A stretch of DNA of 64,000 bases from Austropuccinia psidii (GCA_023105745.1 JALGQZ010000003.1:76420696-76484695), one strand, 5' to 3'; positions 1 to 10,990 are shown, numbered from the stretch's first letter. Made by a program: numbers and translations. The notes: a model not told the origin generated them from the letters alone.

Positions 1-903
1 CTTTCTTGAAAGGCTTGAATATTCCGAGGAGAGGCGGGAGGGGTTGCATCATGCATTGTTTCATTGGGTATCGGGGGACTTTCAGTATGTGGAGCTTCAT
101 CATGGATTGTTTCATTGAGTATTGGGGGGGGTTCAGTATGCGGAGGTTCATTATCAATATGGTCCCCTTCAACATTGATAATTTCATCACCTTGATCGCG
201 AGAATCGTTTGCGGCTTCAAAGGTACGGCGTTTTTTGTTTGTTTTTTTGGTCGCATGTATATTTCGTCTTTTTCCTAATCCTTTGCCTGGAAATCCAATT
301 ACGACTCGAGATCCTTCAGGTAGAGATTCTCCCACCTCCACACCTGCCCATATATTGTAAGCAGCTATTTTTATCAATTTTGTTTTGAATTAGTAATGGA
401 CTTACGGTTCAAATCCATTTTGAGCAGGCTCATGGCTTCAGCAATCTTTTGACGCACATAATCAGGAATTTTACTATCATTTTGGATTTTTTCGAGCCTT
501 GGGATTGTTTGAGCAATGTTGGAGACAAATTGTTCCTTGGATATAATTTCCACCTCCCCACTGAAAATTACATCATCTTGCCCATCATCTTCTGTCGGTG
601 CACAAGGTTCAACAGTCTTTTCCTTCTCATAACTTTTAAAATTCGGTTTCTGAGAGCTTGGAGGCTGCCCTGAAATAAAGGCTATGACACAATATCAGGT
701 TTTGAGAGATTTGAAATATTAAAGATGGATGCATACTCACATTCCGGAAGAACTGGTGGATCTTGATTATCTTCATGTGACTGGCTCTCTACTTCAATGC
801 CTAATTCACGACTACTGGCGATATCAGAGATTTCACTTCCACTCTCTGGGGCTGAAGTTGGTCGTTCATTGAATTCTGTTGAATTTCCCGGGGTTCGGGC
901 CAT
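1..903 (-). CDS. Unrecognised spliced gene, 5' part, runs off the window
   Basis: I do not recognise the function. The start codon is at 903-901 and the protein opens MARTPGNSTEF. Exon 1 is 903-741, followed by a 71-bp intron (740-670, GTGAGT donor, TTTCAG acceptor). Exon 2 is 669-406, followed by a second intron with a GTAAGT donor at 405 and a perfect TACTAAT branch site at 395-389. Its acceptor is either TAG at 367-365 (41-bp intron) or CAG at 346-344 (62-bp intron); the two differ by 21 bp and both keep the frame. Exon 3 then stays open to position 1. The product is acidic and Ser/Glu/Pro-rich at the N terminus. It then has a helical, hydrophilic stretch (residues about 80-140), a basic Lys/Arg patch, and two imperfect repeats of a NExxHxExPHTExPP type. 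No signal peptide or membrane segment is visible. Splicing and frame are seen directly; expression is inferred. It may be a repeat-family gene. Confidence 0.6.
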
Positions 904-1429
904 AGCGGAGGTAGTTTATTAAGCAAATAGATGGTGACGAGTTGATTGCTAACTTGTTTGAAAATTTTTTGATAAAAGATCCAAATTCAAGAAAAAAGGT
1001 GCAAATGCGATTTGTCGGGAAATTGAAGGAGGCGATGTTTTGCAAATTATTTCATATCATGCAAATGAAATCACTTCCCTGTGAGACATTGAATAAAGTT
1101 GACTAGTGAGAAACCTACTAAAGTCAACTTTTGAACTATTCAATGCTCATGAGGTAAGGACTAAGCAAAGTGTTCATTTGATTGATATGAAATAAAATGG
1201 TTTTGTCGGCGAAACAGGAGACACAATTCTTGTCTTAAATAGTCCACTTATTAGGTTTTAATTTGTGAGTCTCATGATTTAAACCCTAGCCACAACATTG
1301 TGAATATACTGACCAATCTCCCCTGAGGTCCTGTTGGCAGAGAAGGCCACTCAGCATATTTCGGCAATGGCGTCCATTGTGTACGCCAACAAGCCACCGT
1401 ACACACTATGGATGTAGTACGGAAGCTTA
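904..1429. other. Spacer, no gene seen
   Basis: AT-rich sequence upstream of the spliced gene at 1-903, running up to the minisatellite. It must hold that gene's promoter and 5' UTR, but I see no convincing TATA box or conserved motif. Short open frames here are not supported. Confidence 0.5.
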
Positions 1430-2275
1430 AGGATGGTAAGCGTTGTCGGAGGCATGTCGGGAGGGCACTACATGAGCGTAAGGATGGTAAGCAGTGTCGG
1501 GAGAATGTCGGGAGGGAGGGTAACTGTTGTCGGAGGCATGTCGGGAGGGCACTACATGAGCGTAAGGATGGTAAGGAGTGTCGGGAGAATGTCGGGAGGG
1601 AGGGTAACTGTTGTCGGAGGCATGTCGGGAGGGCACTACATGAGCGTAAGGATGGTAAGCAGTGTTGGGAGAATGTCGGGAGGGAGGGTAACTGTTGTCG
1701 GAGGCATGTCGGGAGGGCACTACATGAGCGTAAGGATGGTAAGCAGTGTCGGGAGAATGTCGGGAGGGAGGGTAACTGTTGTCGGAGGCATGTCGGGAGG
1801 GCACTACATGAGCATAAGGATGGTAAGCAGTGTTGGGAGAATGTCGGGAGGGAGGGTAACTGTTGTCGGAGGCATGTCGGGAGGGCACTACATGAGCGTA
1901 AGGATGGTAAGCAGTGTCGGGAGAATGTCGGGAGGGAGGGTAACTGTTGTCGGAGGCATGTCGGGAGGGCACTACATGAGCGTAAGGATGGTAAGGAGTG
2001 TCGGGAGAATGTCGGGAGGGAGGGTAACTGTTGTCGGAGGCATGTCGGGAGGGCACTACATGAGCGTAAGGATGGTAAGCAGTGTCGGGAGAATGTCGGG
2101 AGGGAGGGTAACTGTTGTCGGAGGCATGTCGGGAGGGCACTACATGAGCGTAAGGATGGTAAGCTGTGTCGGAGGCATGTCGGGAGGGCACTACACAAGC
2201 GTAAGGGTCATCAGTGGTGTCGGAGGCATGTCGGGAGGGTATTACACAAGCGTGAGGATGGTAGGGGCGGGGGTG
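1430..2275. repeat. 84-bp minisatellite, G-rich on + strand
   Basis: Eight near-perfect units with an exact 84-bp period. The block GTAACTG recurs at 1520, 1604, 1688, 1772, 1856, 1940, 2024 and 2108. Each unit is itself two related halves of 33 and 51 bp, both built on TGTCGG[GA][AG]G.ATGTCGGGAGGG. The flanks (1430-1494 and 2165-2275) are diverged 51-54-bp half-units. Units differ at few sites: AAGCAGT or AAGGAGT, GTCGGG or GTTGGG, and GAGCGTAAGG or GAGCATAAGG. Because 84, 51 and 33 are multiples of three, several frames on both strands stay open; the longest are 1408-2286 (+, Arg/His/Cys-rich) and 2198-1272 (-, Pro/Ser/Leu-rich). I therefore do not call a gene, although a repeat protein cannot be excluded. 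Confidence 0.9.
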
Positions 2276-2621
2276 TGAAAGCGTAAGGAGTGGTGAGGAC
2301 GGAGAGGGGCGGGCAGTGCCGGAGTCTCATCCGGATGGAGGGCGGTGCGGGTGCGTAAGCATGCTAAGCGTCGGGGAGGCGGAAGCCAATGAGGTGAAAT
2401 TACACGAACGTTGCGCATAGTGTTGAAATGGGTTTGGGCTTTGAGTGACATTCTCATGTGACACATGTGACGATTGACGTTGTCTTGACGCTGACGTGAC
2501 GTGACCCACTAAATCCAGTGACTATAAAGTGACACTAACGCAACTGAAGCAAGATTTTATACTGACCGCGGTGCGACGTGAAGTCAATCGCCGACGATTG
2601 ACGCGAGATTCGCCCTGGTGA
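2276..2621. other. Unassigned spacer with a small hairpin
   Basis: No gene seen. The segment ends at the truncated edge of element A, near 2621. It carries a perfect 8-bp stem with a CCGA loop (2583-2590 pairing with 2595-2602), and a stretch of repeated TGACG words around 2470-2505. It is less AT-rich than the elements around it. Confidence 0.4.
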
Positions 2622-3815
2622 TATGTCTATTTGGAGTCTTCATATTTAATAGTGATTTCACAGCATTACAGTCTGTGATTACATCAAATACTGTGCCATC
2701 CAAATAATAATGCAGCTTTTCTAAAGCCCACACTAGGCATAAGCATTCCATTTGGCTTGCTCCATACCTTGCTTCTGTTGGCTTTATCTGCCTTGAAATG
2801 AAACAAATTGGTCCTTCCACTGGTTTATCATTGATAATTTGTGTTTGGTGAAGTGCAGCACCTAGTCCTTCTCCACAAGCATCAATGTACAGTTTGAAAG
2901 GTAGTTTCCAATCTGGCATTAGAAGAAATGGGGCATTTGTTAAAGAATTTTTCAATTCTTCATATGCCTTGACTCTTTCTTCTGTCATCTCATAGACTGT
3001 TTGTTGGTCACATAGCTTATACAAGGATTTAGCAATCGTTGCAAAGTCCTTTATATGCTGTCTATAGTAACCAGCAAATCCTAGAAATGATTGCATTTCT
3101 TTTTTAGTTTGAGGCATTGGTTTAAGTAGTACTGCTGCTACTTTATTTTTGTCTATGCCTAGACTAAGTCCAGATACTACATGTCCTAGGGCTTTTAATT
3201 CACTATATGCAAAATGACACTTTTTCAATGAAATTTTCATATTTACTTGGACTATTTTCTGTAGTACCCTTTCTAGTCTTGTCAGGTGATTTTCCCAAGT
3301 TTTTGAGCAAACTATGATATCATCAATGTAGATTATTAACCATCCTTCTGATAATTCTTCAGGAAATATGGTATTCATCATTCTTTGATAATGGGAAGGT
3401 GCATTTTTTATCCCAAATGGCATTCTTAAGTATTCAAAAATTCCACAATGGACTATTATTCTTAGTAGTTTCTTGGCATTGTCTGTTAAGACATTTTGAT
3501 GAAAACCCTTAAGAGCATCCATAGCTGTGATGAACTTAGCTTGTGACAATTGGGTCAATGTCTCATGGATTCTGGGTATTGGATATCTGTCTGGAATGGT
3601 ATAGGTATTCAGGGCTCTGAAGTCTCCTACCATCCTTGATTTTCCATTATGCCAAGTTATAATGACAGGTGTAGTAACTTCTACTTGCTCATTATGTCCA
3701 ACCTTTCTTAATACTCCAAGGTCCATTAATTCTTTAATGTGCACCTCTAGGGCTTCTCTAGCTCTTGGACTGGCTGGATAAGCAGGTCTTCTTAATAAAG
3801 GTGGGTAAGGTTTTC
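2622..3815 (-). pseudogene. Element A pol fragment: reverse transcriptase and RNase H
   Basis: Continuation of the element A polyprotein after a single-base loss near 3815. Before it the frame reads into LTHLY and a stop; after it the usual [15 protein letters not shown] block appears one frame over. The open stretch 3744-2584 shows RT signatures: [14 protein letters not shown] and YIDDI at about 3332-3318. It also has the connection domain [13 protein letters not shown] and the RNase H start [15 protein letters not shown]. It ends in the RNase H region at NRH, where homology to the other copies stops; the last residues before the stop come from unrelated flanking DNA. The element cannot make a complete polymerase or any integrase. 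Confidence 0.9.
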
Positions 3816-6683
3816 TACATTAAGAATTATATCCACTTCATGTCCAATTATGGCACCTAGTGGCTCTTTGTCAGTTGCAAAGGCATTTTTATACTTAAAT
3901 AAGAGGTCAATCAATTTTTCTTTCATTTTTTCTGTTAATTCTTGATTGAATTCTGCCTCTTTGAGTTGTTCAGATATAAAAAGTTCTTTTTCTGGAATTT
4001 TTTCCTCATTCTTAATAACTGTGATTTGTTTTTTGTTATTTAAGAATCCAAACTTTTGTCTTTTATTATCTCCTATGGTAAAATATCTATCCTTTTGGTT
4101 GGAGATATCTATACCATAGATTGATAAGTAGTCATTTCCAAGTATGAAATGATTACTAGTACAGTTGTCCATTACTACAAACTCTACTTTGATTCTGACA
4201 CATTGTGAGGGATGAGGAAAAATTAGTGTTAAATCAATTATTCCAAGGGGCTTCATGCTCTCACTTGCACTACTAAATTTGACACCTTGTATTGGCATAA
4301 GTTTTTCTTGCCAGTCTGGGACAATGGTTTTTAAATAATTTTTGCCAACACAGGTGCAATATGCTCCTGTATCTAAGTTAACCTTTCCCTCTTGGTTATC
4401 AACCATAACAATACTAATACTTGATTTTCCAGCTGTATATCCCATTCCTCTTGCAGGTTTGGTTCTATACATTTTGGCATCTTGTATGTTTGTCAGATTT
4501 GTGTCAGATGTTCCAACTTGTGGCAAGTTTGAGTTAACATCCAGTACTTCATAAATTATATCAATATTATTAATTTGTGCATTAATTATATTGATTTCAT
4601 CACTTTCAGAGCTTTCTGATTCTTCTGTCTCTTTTTCAGAGTCAGATTCTTCTTCTTTGTCATTGTGGTTTTCTGTTTCCACAATTTCATTAATCTTTGC
4701 TTTTTTAAGGCAATTATTGGCTAAGTGTCCAATACCTCCACATTTATGGCATTTTCTTTGCTCATTATTGTTGGATGTATTGGGTTTAAAGGATTCTTTT
4801 GATTTATCTTTCTTGATAAATGGTTTATTTGGGCTTTTAATGTCCAATTTTTTCCAAGTCCTGCCAATTTTTGTTCTTGTCACTATATCTTCTAGTGCAT
4901 TTATATACTCTTCTGTGGAGCATGGTTCTATACACCTGCTTCTTAGGGCATGTTCTAGTTCCCCTCCACATTTTTTAAGTATTTTCATATGCACCATCTT
5001 CTGTGACATTTCTGGGTACAGTGCATTAAGCCTTTCAACTTGTTTTAGGAACCAAGTTAAAGGTTTATCTTTCTCTGGGTAAAAGAAAGAGTTTTCAAAT
5101 GCATTTTCTATCTTGTACCTCCAAGCATCATTTGCCCACTTGGTGATTATTTCTTGTTTCCACCAAGACCAGGTATTTTTACCATTTGTTTGTCTTATGC
5201 CATAATACCATCTTTTTGCAGATTTCTCAAACAATGAATGTAATCTTGCAGTGATTAATTCATCTGGTATGGCATAGTCTTCTTGTAACATGTCTATTGT
5301 TTTAATAAATGACATGTGGTCATATTCACCTTCTCCTGTGAATGTTGGCCATTCCTTCAATTGAGGTGCTTCCTTCATTAAGATTTGGTTATTGTCTTGG
5401 TGACTCAAGTCTGTTATGAAAGGATTTGACAATTCCTCTTTTCTTTTAATAGGGCTTCTTATATGAGAAAATGGTGTTGATAACTTTGGCATATTTAAAT
5501 TAGCCTCATTAATTTTATCTATTTTTTCTGTAATAAGCCTTATTTCACTTTGAATATCATCTTTCAGATGCATTCTTGCTTCATCACTTTTTTCCACATG
5601 GTCCAAAAGTAATTTTTGGTGTGATGAAGTCTTTTCTTCAAATTTTTCTACAGAAATACTTAATTTATTTAATTTTTCTGTAAGATTGTCAATACTCACA
5701 TCATAATTGATTGTCAAAGTCTTATCTTTGATATCTTTTATGTATTTATACAATTCTTGTTGTCCTTGTATTAATTTTTGAGTATTGTCAATTAAATTTT
5801 TTGGTTTATTATTTTCAACAATATACTTAATGTTGTCAATTTCTTTCTTGTTTTGTACAACAATTTTTGTTACAGAAGATAAATTGTTATTTATTTCTTG
5901 TAGTGATAATAAACTGTCTTTAATTTCTTTTAGAGGTAATATACTATTTTTAATTTCTGTTAAAGTATTTACAACATCTTTGGACAAGGTTATTTCTTTG
6001 GGAAATGAGGTTGTCTCATTCTTTGCTCTTCCTTGTCCTTGAATTCCATCAAGGTTCTGGCCATGTTGAAAAAATTGTCCATGGCATCCTTTTGGATTCT
6101 TGGGATTCTGTAGCTTGGGGAATATGGTTTCCTCCAATGCTTTTTCTTGTTCTTCTTCCCTTCTTGGGGAAGTGGGTTGGCTTGAGGCTTGCTGGTAGAA
6201 GCTACTGGGGCTTCTTCCTTGGTTGCCTCCCTCTTTTTGGCATGATAATCCTTGATTTTTTTGATTTGAGGTTTGGATGACAGTGGATTCCATCCATTGG
6301 AGTATTTCACTATCTCCTCCTCTTTGAGGAACTTTTTCAGGATGTGCCAGGAGTTCATCACTCCTTGGTGTATTTAAGGCAGCATTTCCCAGTCTTTGTC
6401 CTTGTATACTGTGTAATACTGCTTGTACTGGCTCATGTAGATGTCTATTTGAGCCCTCTGAATGTGATTTGTACCTGTTTGAGTTACTCATACTTAGTTC
6501 CAATTCAGGCTCAGATATCATGGGCATTTCTGGGACTTGCCTTTGGGATAAGGCACTTCCTTGTGTGGATTCTGTTCCACTGGGGATATTGCCCTTTCTT
6601 TTCCCTTTTGAGGGATCAATTCTACTTCTGAGTCCAGCTCCATCTGATTGGATGGAGTATTGGGAACCTCTTCTGGTAGTCAT
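3792..6683 (-). pseudogene. Element A Gag-protease reading frame (963 codons, pol frameshifted)
   Basis: Start ATG at 6683-6681 (MTTRRGSQYS), the position equivalent to gag starts in the sister elements. The first 230 or so residues are Gln/Ser-rich and overlap the alternative spliced ORF. A coiled-coil-like stretch rich in Ile, Lys and Asn follows (about residues 240-400). Next is a Gag capsid-type domain starting LKEWPTFTGEGEYDH with its conserved Trp residues, then a CCHC zinc knuckle CHKCGGIGHLANNC near residue 641. An aspartic protease motif LDTGAYC lies near residue 770. The frame stops just after the start of the RT domain because of a one-base deletion. Only Gag and protease could be made, so the element is non-autonomous as it stands. 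Confidence 0.85.
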
Positions 6684-6905
6684 AATTAAAGAATAAAAAA
6701 TAAAAGTATTTTAGAATAAAATTCTTTTATGGCAATTCAAAAAAAAGGTGCTCACCTTCAGAGTCTTGAATGGTGGGCCCTGGAAAGTCTAATTTCTTAG
6801 CTTTCTTTCTTTTGGTGATAACTGGTGTTGGAGAACTTTGACAAGTTTCTTCCACCAATCTCTCAACAGTAGCTTGGTTGTCTTCTGTTGGGTTATCTTC
6901 AAACA
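5990..6905 (-). pseudogene. Element A alternative-frame spliced ORF, interrupted by a stop
   Basis: Exon starts at 6905 (TG TTT GAA after acceptor TTTTTTAG) and ends at 6756, before a GTGAGC donor. The intron 6755-6673 (83 bp) contains the gag ATG. Exon 6672-6541 encodes NTPSNQMELD, homologous to the same exon in B and H. The intron 6540-6475 (66 bp) has a GC-AG boundary (AAAG|GCAAGT). The last exon starts at 6474 with NHIQRAQIDIYMSQYK and ends at 5990 with NMARTLMEF and a terminal FPKK. A TAA at 6376-6374 breaks the last exon between the DWEMLP block and the MNSW block, so this copy cannot make the full product. The short first exon is inferred to end at 7204 (TTTCA|GTGACT). The structure is seen in sequence; splicing is inferred. 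Confidence 0.7.
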
Positions 6906-7393
6906 CTAAAAAAGACAAATAAATATAAGTCTTTTTATAAGAAGTGTTATTTTTGGCAAGATATGGCAATTTTCCACGTAGAAATTGCTTTTATATCTTA
7001 AAAAAAAATGAAATAAATAAAGAAATGAATAAAAATGAATAAAAATAACTTTTTTTATTGGTTTTTAATATTTTTTAATATTTTTTATGTATATTTTTAT
7101 TTTTAAAGAATAAAATAAAAAATGAATATGATTCTTATAAAATTAAATTATAATAAAAATTATTTTTAATTTATAAATTATCTTTTTTAATCACTAGAGT
7201 CACTGAAAGAAAGTTCTTGCAAGTCTAAGGATGTGAAAAACCACGTGTAAGACAGTACAATTGCTTTCCAAATGCCTCAATAGCTTTTAAAATCAATAAA
7301 ATATAAAATTATTATATAATTTTATGATTATAAATATAATTTATTATTGGATAAACCCAAATAGAATCTTTTTAAAGGTCTTTTAAGTAAATA

Positions 7394-7410
7394 TCACGGC
7401 CAGGCCCCCA
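7394..7410 (-). other. Element A primer-binding site
   Basis: Minus-strand TGGGGGCCTGGCCGTGA lies two bases after the LTR end (CTTACA then TT). The same 17-mer follows the LTR of H, and near-identical ones follow those of B and C. It starts with TGG as expected for pairing with a tRNA CCA end. I cannot assign the tRNA; it does not look like the usual initiator-Met site. Confidence 0.75.
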
Positions 7411-7412
7411 AA

Positions 7413-9441
7413 TGTAAGGTTTGACTATGAAACAATAAGTAAAAATTACTAATTTATTACTTATTGTACTCTGAATGTCCTTATAGTTGAAATAAATAAG
7501 ATTGAAATAATAATAATAATAAAGAAATATTATTATTATGGCGTAAAAATATTATATTATTAAATAAATATAATAATATAATTAATATTATATGAAGTTA
7601 TAATATTATAAATAATATATTAATATAAAATAATTAATATATTATAAAGCTCTTTATTATTGTTACCAACAAATAATAAAGGCGTAAAAAATTGTTTTTT
7701 ATTAATAAAAAACAATTAATAACAATAATATTACTAATATTAAAGTTATGAATTAATATAAATACTATTTATATTAATTAAAGAATTATTAAAAGAGTAA
7801 TAATAGAGAAATTATTATAATAAGAGAAAATAACCTACTTTTAACACTTAATATAATAATTTTGAAGTATTTTACGCCAAAAAATATAAATACAACCTTT
7901 TCAAATTGTATTTACAATAAAAATAAAGAAAATTACAAATTATTCTGGATTTTTATGTGGAAATGAGTTATTACAGAGATTTTTTAACAAAAACAATTAA
8001 ATAAATGATTTAATCACGTCAAAAGAGTTGATTATAGCAAGGTGGTCTTTGGTCTTTAATAATATAACAGTTTTATATATAAAGAATAAAGAAATTACCT
8101 TTGATTTAATTGATTTAATGTTTTTTTGATGCGTCTGAGGGGTAAATAGAGTAAAAAGAGCTCTATTTATAGTAAATACCTCCCTCCTAGAGTCCAAAAG
8201 GCTTCTAGTAGACGTGTACTGATCATATCCACTGGAATTGATCAATATTTTAAGGTTTGAGGGTGATTACATCATGATCAAACCATATTACATCATTATT
8301 ACACCATTATTTAGAGTTATCACTATAACTCTAAGTGTGATGACATCAGAGGCTTGGCAGAACCCCAAATTTCGTGGATTTTATTAGTTTTAATCATAAA
8401 CTAATAGTATTCACCAATTTTATCACTATTAAGACTGTTAAACTTAATTTAAGGTTACAGTATGTGATCATAACAGCTCAATTTAAGCTCAAACTTTGAT
8501 CCTCAATAACTTTTAAGGTTTTCACGCTACAGCAATTCAGAGAGTGAATTCTGATAGCCTGACATAACCTTATTATGCTGCCAAGAGCGTTTCATTACAT
8601 CATCAAAACTCTAATTTTGATGATTTTTCTTGTAACTCATCTTTTCTGTCGAAATTCAATATTTTAAACTTCAAACCTTGATTTCAGGGGGTTATACCCT
8701 GAATTTAATAATAAAAATTACATCATTCTTCACGAATGAACTAGGAGAATCTAACTGTGTACTTTTTTCTAAGTTTGGAACACTTTCACAACAAAGTGGT
8801 CAACAGCTCTGTTGATTTTTATCAATAATTCATCATAGGTTTTAACCTTGTTTATAATTTGTAAAATAAAGTTCATATCTGTGTTCTTACAGTAATTACG
8901 TGGTAACTTTATTTTTGGTTCATCATTCTATCATGTATAGTTCAGAAGATATTAGCTATGATCCTTGAATATATGCGTTGACCAAAAAAGTGCATATATT
9001 CAGGATAATTCCTTAAGTATTAACATTGGAAATTAGCTTATTAATTGTTTTATATGTGGATTTTTGTGGGGAATCCACTGGTACAATTTATTTCACATTT
9101 TGTTTCATGAGTTTCTGAGATAAATAAGTTTTTATGGTTTTTATAAGGTATTGTACCTTATAATTCCTTAAATATTGGCTTTACAGATATGCCATAAAAA
9201 TGGTATATGTGTATTTTTCCATGGGGAATCCAATGGTATAATTTATTTTACATGTTCATTCATTGGTTTTTAAGTTAAACCAATTTTAGTACCAATTTAT
9301 GGTATTTTTTGTATATTTGAGTAATTATTTTTAGTGTATAATTATTCTAATTAATTTTAATATAATTATATTAAAGGTATAATTATTCTGAGTATTTTTT
9401 GTGAACTTATTGGGTATGTGGTCATATCTCAAAGGCTCACA
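7413..9441 (-). repeat. Element A 5' LTR (2,029 bp)
   Basis: Runs on the minus strand from TGTGAGCCTTTGAG (9441) to AAACCTTACA (7413), a TG...CA LTR. It is extremely AT-rich at 7420-7930, with runs of AATAAT and TTATTA. The only protein-sized frame in it (8245-7997) is not convincing. It holds the element's promoter and polyadenylation signals, but I cannot place them. No second LTR copy survives for dating. Confidence 0.88.
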
Positions 9442-10552
9442 CTTCTGGTCATTTTTATCCCACCCAAACTGATGACGGCTTTAAGGAAGTTGAAGTTCTT
9501 GATCCTACTTGTACTGAATGTTTGGAGAAGGGGAAGGATTGTTTTTAACATTAAAATCCCAGATCTTCAAAATGCCACTACTGCTTTATTGGGAAGAAGC
9601 CATGTGGTCATACTGGGAAGCAAGCTTCAAACGTCATAAGGTATTTGTGGAGTAAGAAAGGTGGGCCTTTTGGGAAAGAGTTACCAGTTTCTGAGGCCCC
9701 TACTATTGATGATACTTCAAGGTATTCTGATTGTGAATGAAATGGATTTCCTTGAGGACACTGATATCTTGATTCAGTGACTGGTTCTAGGAAGAGGGAT
9801 GTGACCAGATGGACTAATGTTGGAGGGTCCATCCCAGTTGGTGGCAGGACAATATACTCCAGTTCAGAAGTCCCAATTTCCAGGATCAAAAATGAAGGCA
9901 TAGTGAAACGAATAAGATTAATTGCCAATTCCCCACCTGATCTGGATGCTGAAGTTAGTGATGAATTGGATGGTGAAGATGTTGAGGTGGTTCCTAACTC
10001 TTCTGGTCATCCAACCAATACTTCTCCTTGCCAGCCTCCTGCCAAGAGCATCCAAAGTCACATCATCCCCACTACCCAAGAGATTTCCAACCCACTCTTG
10101 CTACAATTCCTACTTCCATTCCTCCTGCATCACCAAACTCTTCCCACACCAGGCCTGCGTTGAATCCAGATGTAAGACCATCCCCCATCCAACAGCCCAG
10201 AAACTCACCCATAGTCACCTCTCAACAAATCCAACCTGTGGCCAGTACCAGTAGAAGAAGAGAAGAACTTTCTCCTTTTCCCTTTCCTGCTGCTCAACTG
10301 TTTCAGGGAAGGGATCGCTTGCCTATCCAAGTTACCAGAGAAGATCCAAATACAGTGAGTGAAAATCAGGATGCTCTAGCCAGGTTATTTAGGAGGGTTC
10401 ATAGAAATAGTAGGGAGGTGAGTATGTATGCTAATGACAGGACTATTCCAGGGACTGCTTCTGAGGAGATGGCTGCAAAATTTGTCTGGTATGAAGATGA
10501 TTTAATGAATGATTTCCAGAAAACTTTTGATCATTTGGGTAGAGATAACTAG
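9442..10552 (+). pseudogene. Decayed gene with Zn(II)2Cys6-like cysteine cluster, 5'-truncated
   Basis: The reading frame starts directly at the element A LTR edge, so the 5' end was cut off by that insertion. Six cysteine codons at 9510, 9519, 9540, 9573, 9582 and 9603 give C-x2-C-x6-C-x10-C-x2-C-x6-C, which fits the fungal Zn2Cys6 binuclear cluster spacing. The linker holds two TAA stops (9546 and 9552), and more TGA stops lie near 9738-9770. The frame then reads VTGSRKRDVTRWTNVGG and an acidic stretch. It shifts near 10080 into a Pro/Ser-rich region and a helical C-terminal part (REDPNTVSENQDALARLFRR to GRDN), with the stop at 10550-10552. From memory, unverified, this belongs to a multi-copy rust-fungus family. 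Function as a transcription factor is only a possibility, because the cluster lacks the classic basic loop. Confidence 0.65.
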
Positions 10553-10799
10553 TTTACTTGTCCTTGTTTGTGTTTGGTTTGACTTCTACCCCCACTCTTA
10601 TAAAATACCGAGATAAAAAATGAAAAATAAATGGAGCCTCCCAATACATGATTTGGGAGGGATGATGCTGGTTAAAAAAGAAATAAAAAGAAAACACAAA
10701 ATATACAAGTAGAGAAAAAGAGGAGAAAAAGAGAGTAAAGAAAAAGGAAATAGAGAAATTCCTGAGGTTTGTACTTCTTGTGATGAGTTGCTTGATTTT
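10553..10799. other. Spacer, no gene seen
   Basis: Sequence between the Zn-cluster-like pseudogene's stop and the decayed chromovirus tail. It is probably the pseudogene's 3' flank. A purine-rich run (AAAAAGAGG type) at about 10670-10760 leaves hydrophobic open frames on the minus strand that I treat as chance. Confidence 0.4.
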
Positions 10800-10990
10800 G
10801 ACCAAGAATTGTCTGAAAGATAAAGAGCAAAAAATTTAGGCTCAGAGAGTGACCAAGGTGATGTTTTACAAGAAGTAGAACCCTCAGGGATGCATACCAG
10901 GAGATCAAACTTACTTTCACGACTACCACTCCCCTCCATGGACCATAAAACAGATAAATTTGCCATAATTGACTTTAAAGTAATGAATGT
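10800..10990 (-). pseudogene. Decayed chromovirus tail (fragment F)
   Basis: The minus strand here aligns by eye with the last codons and 3' UTR of the D1 element (about 29195-29330). Shared blocks are TTTTATGG.CCATGG, CTCCTGGTATGCA and AACATCACCTTGG.CACTC. It lies just downstream of the element E tail (11105-11220), which has the same blocks, so it is a second, more diverged copy of the same 3' end. It encodes nothing intact. Confidence 0.5.

Larger units (their letters stand above)
2622..9441 (-). mobile_element. Ty3/gypsy element A, 3'-truncated
   Basis: Order on the minus strand: 5' LTR (9441-7413), two-base spacer, PBS (7410-7394), leader with spliced alternative ORF, gag-protease, reverse transcriptase and RNase H. 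The element stops inside RNase H near 2622. The integrase, chromodomain, polypurine tract and 3' LTR are gone, so no target-site duplication can be tested. Pol carries a one-base frameshift near 3815. The LTR edge TGTGAGCC is shared with elements B, C and H, which places A in the same lineage. A is inserted in the Zn-cluster-like pseudogene that begins at 9442. Confidence 0.9.

Noticed and set aside
1430..2275. CRISPR-like regular spacing
   Set aside because: The whole 84-bp unit is repeated, including the would-be spacers, so it is a tandem minisatellite in a eukaryotic genome.
1272..2286. Long open frames on both strands over the minisatellite
   Set aside because: They arise because the 84-bp unit and its halves are multiples of three; no start context, intron or homology supports a gene.
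7997..8245. Small minus-strand frame in the element A LTR
   Set aside because: Inside an LTR, low complexity, no counterpart in sister LTRs.
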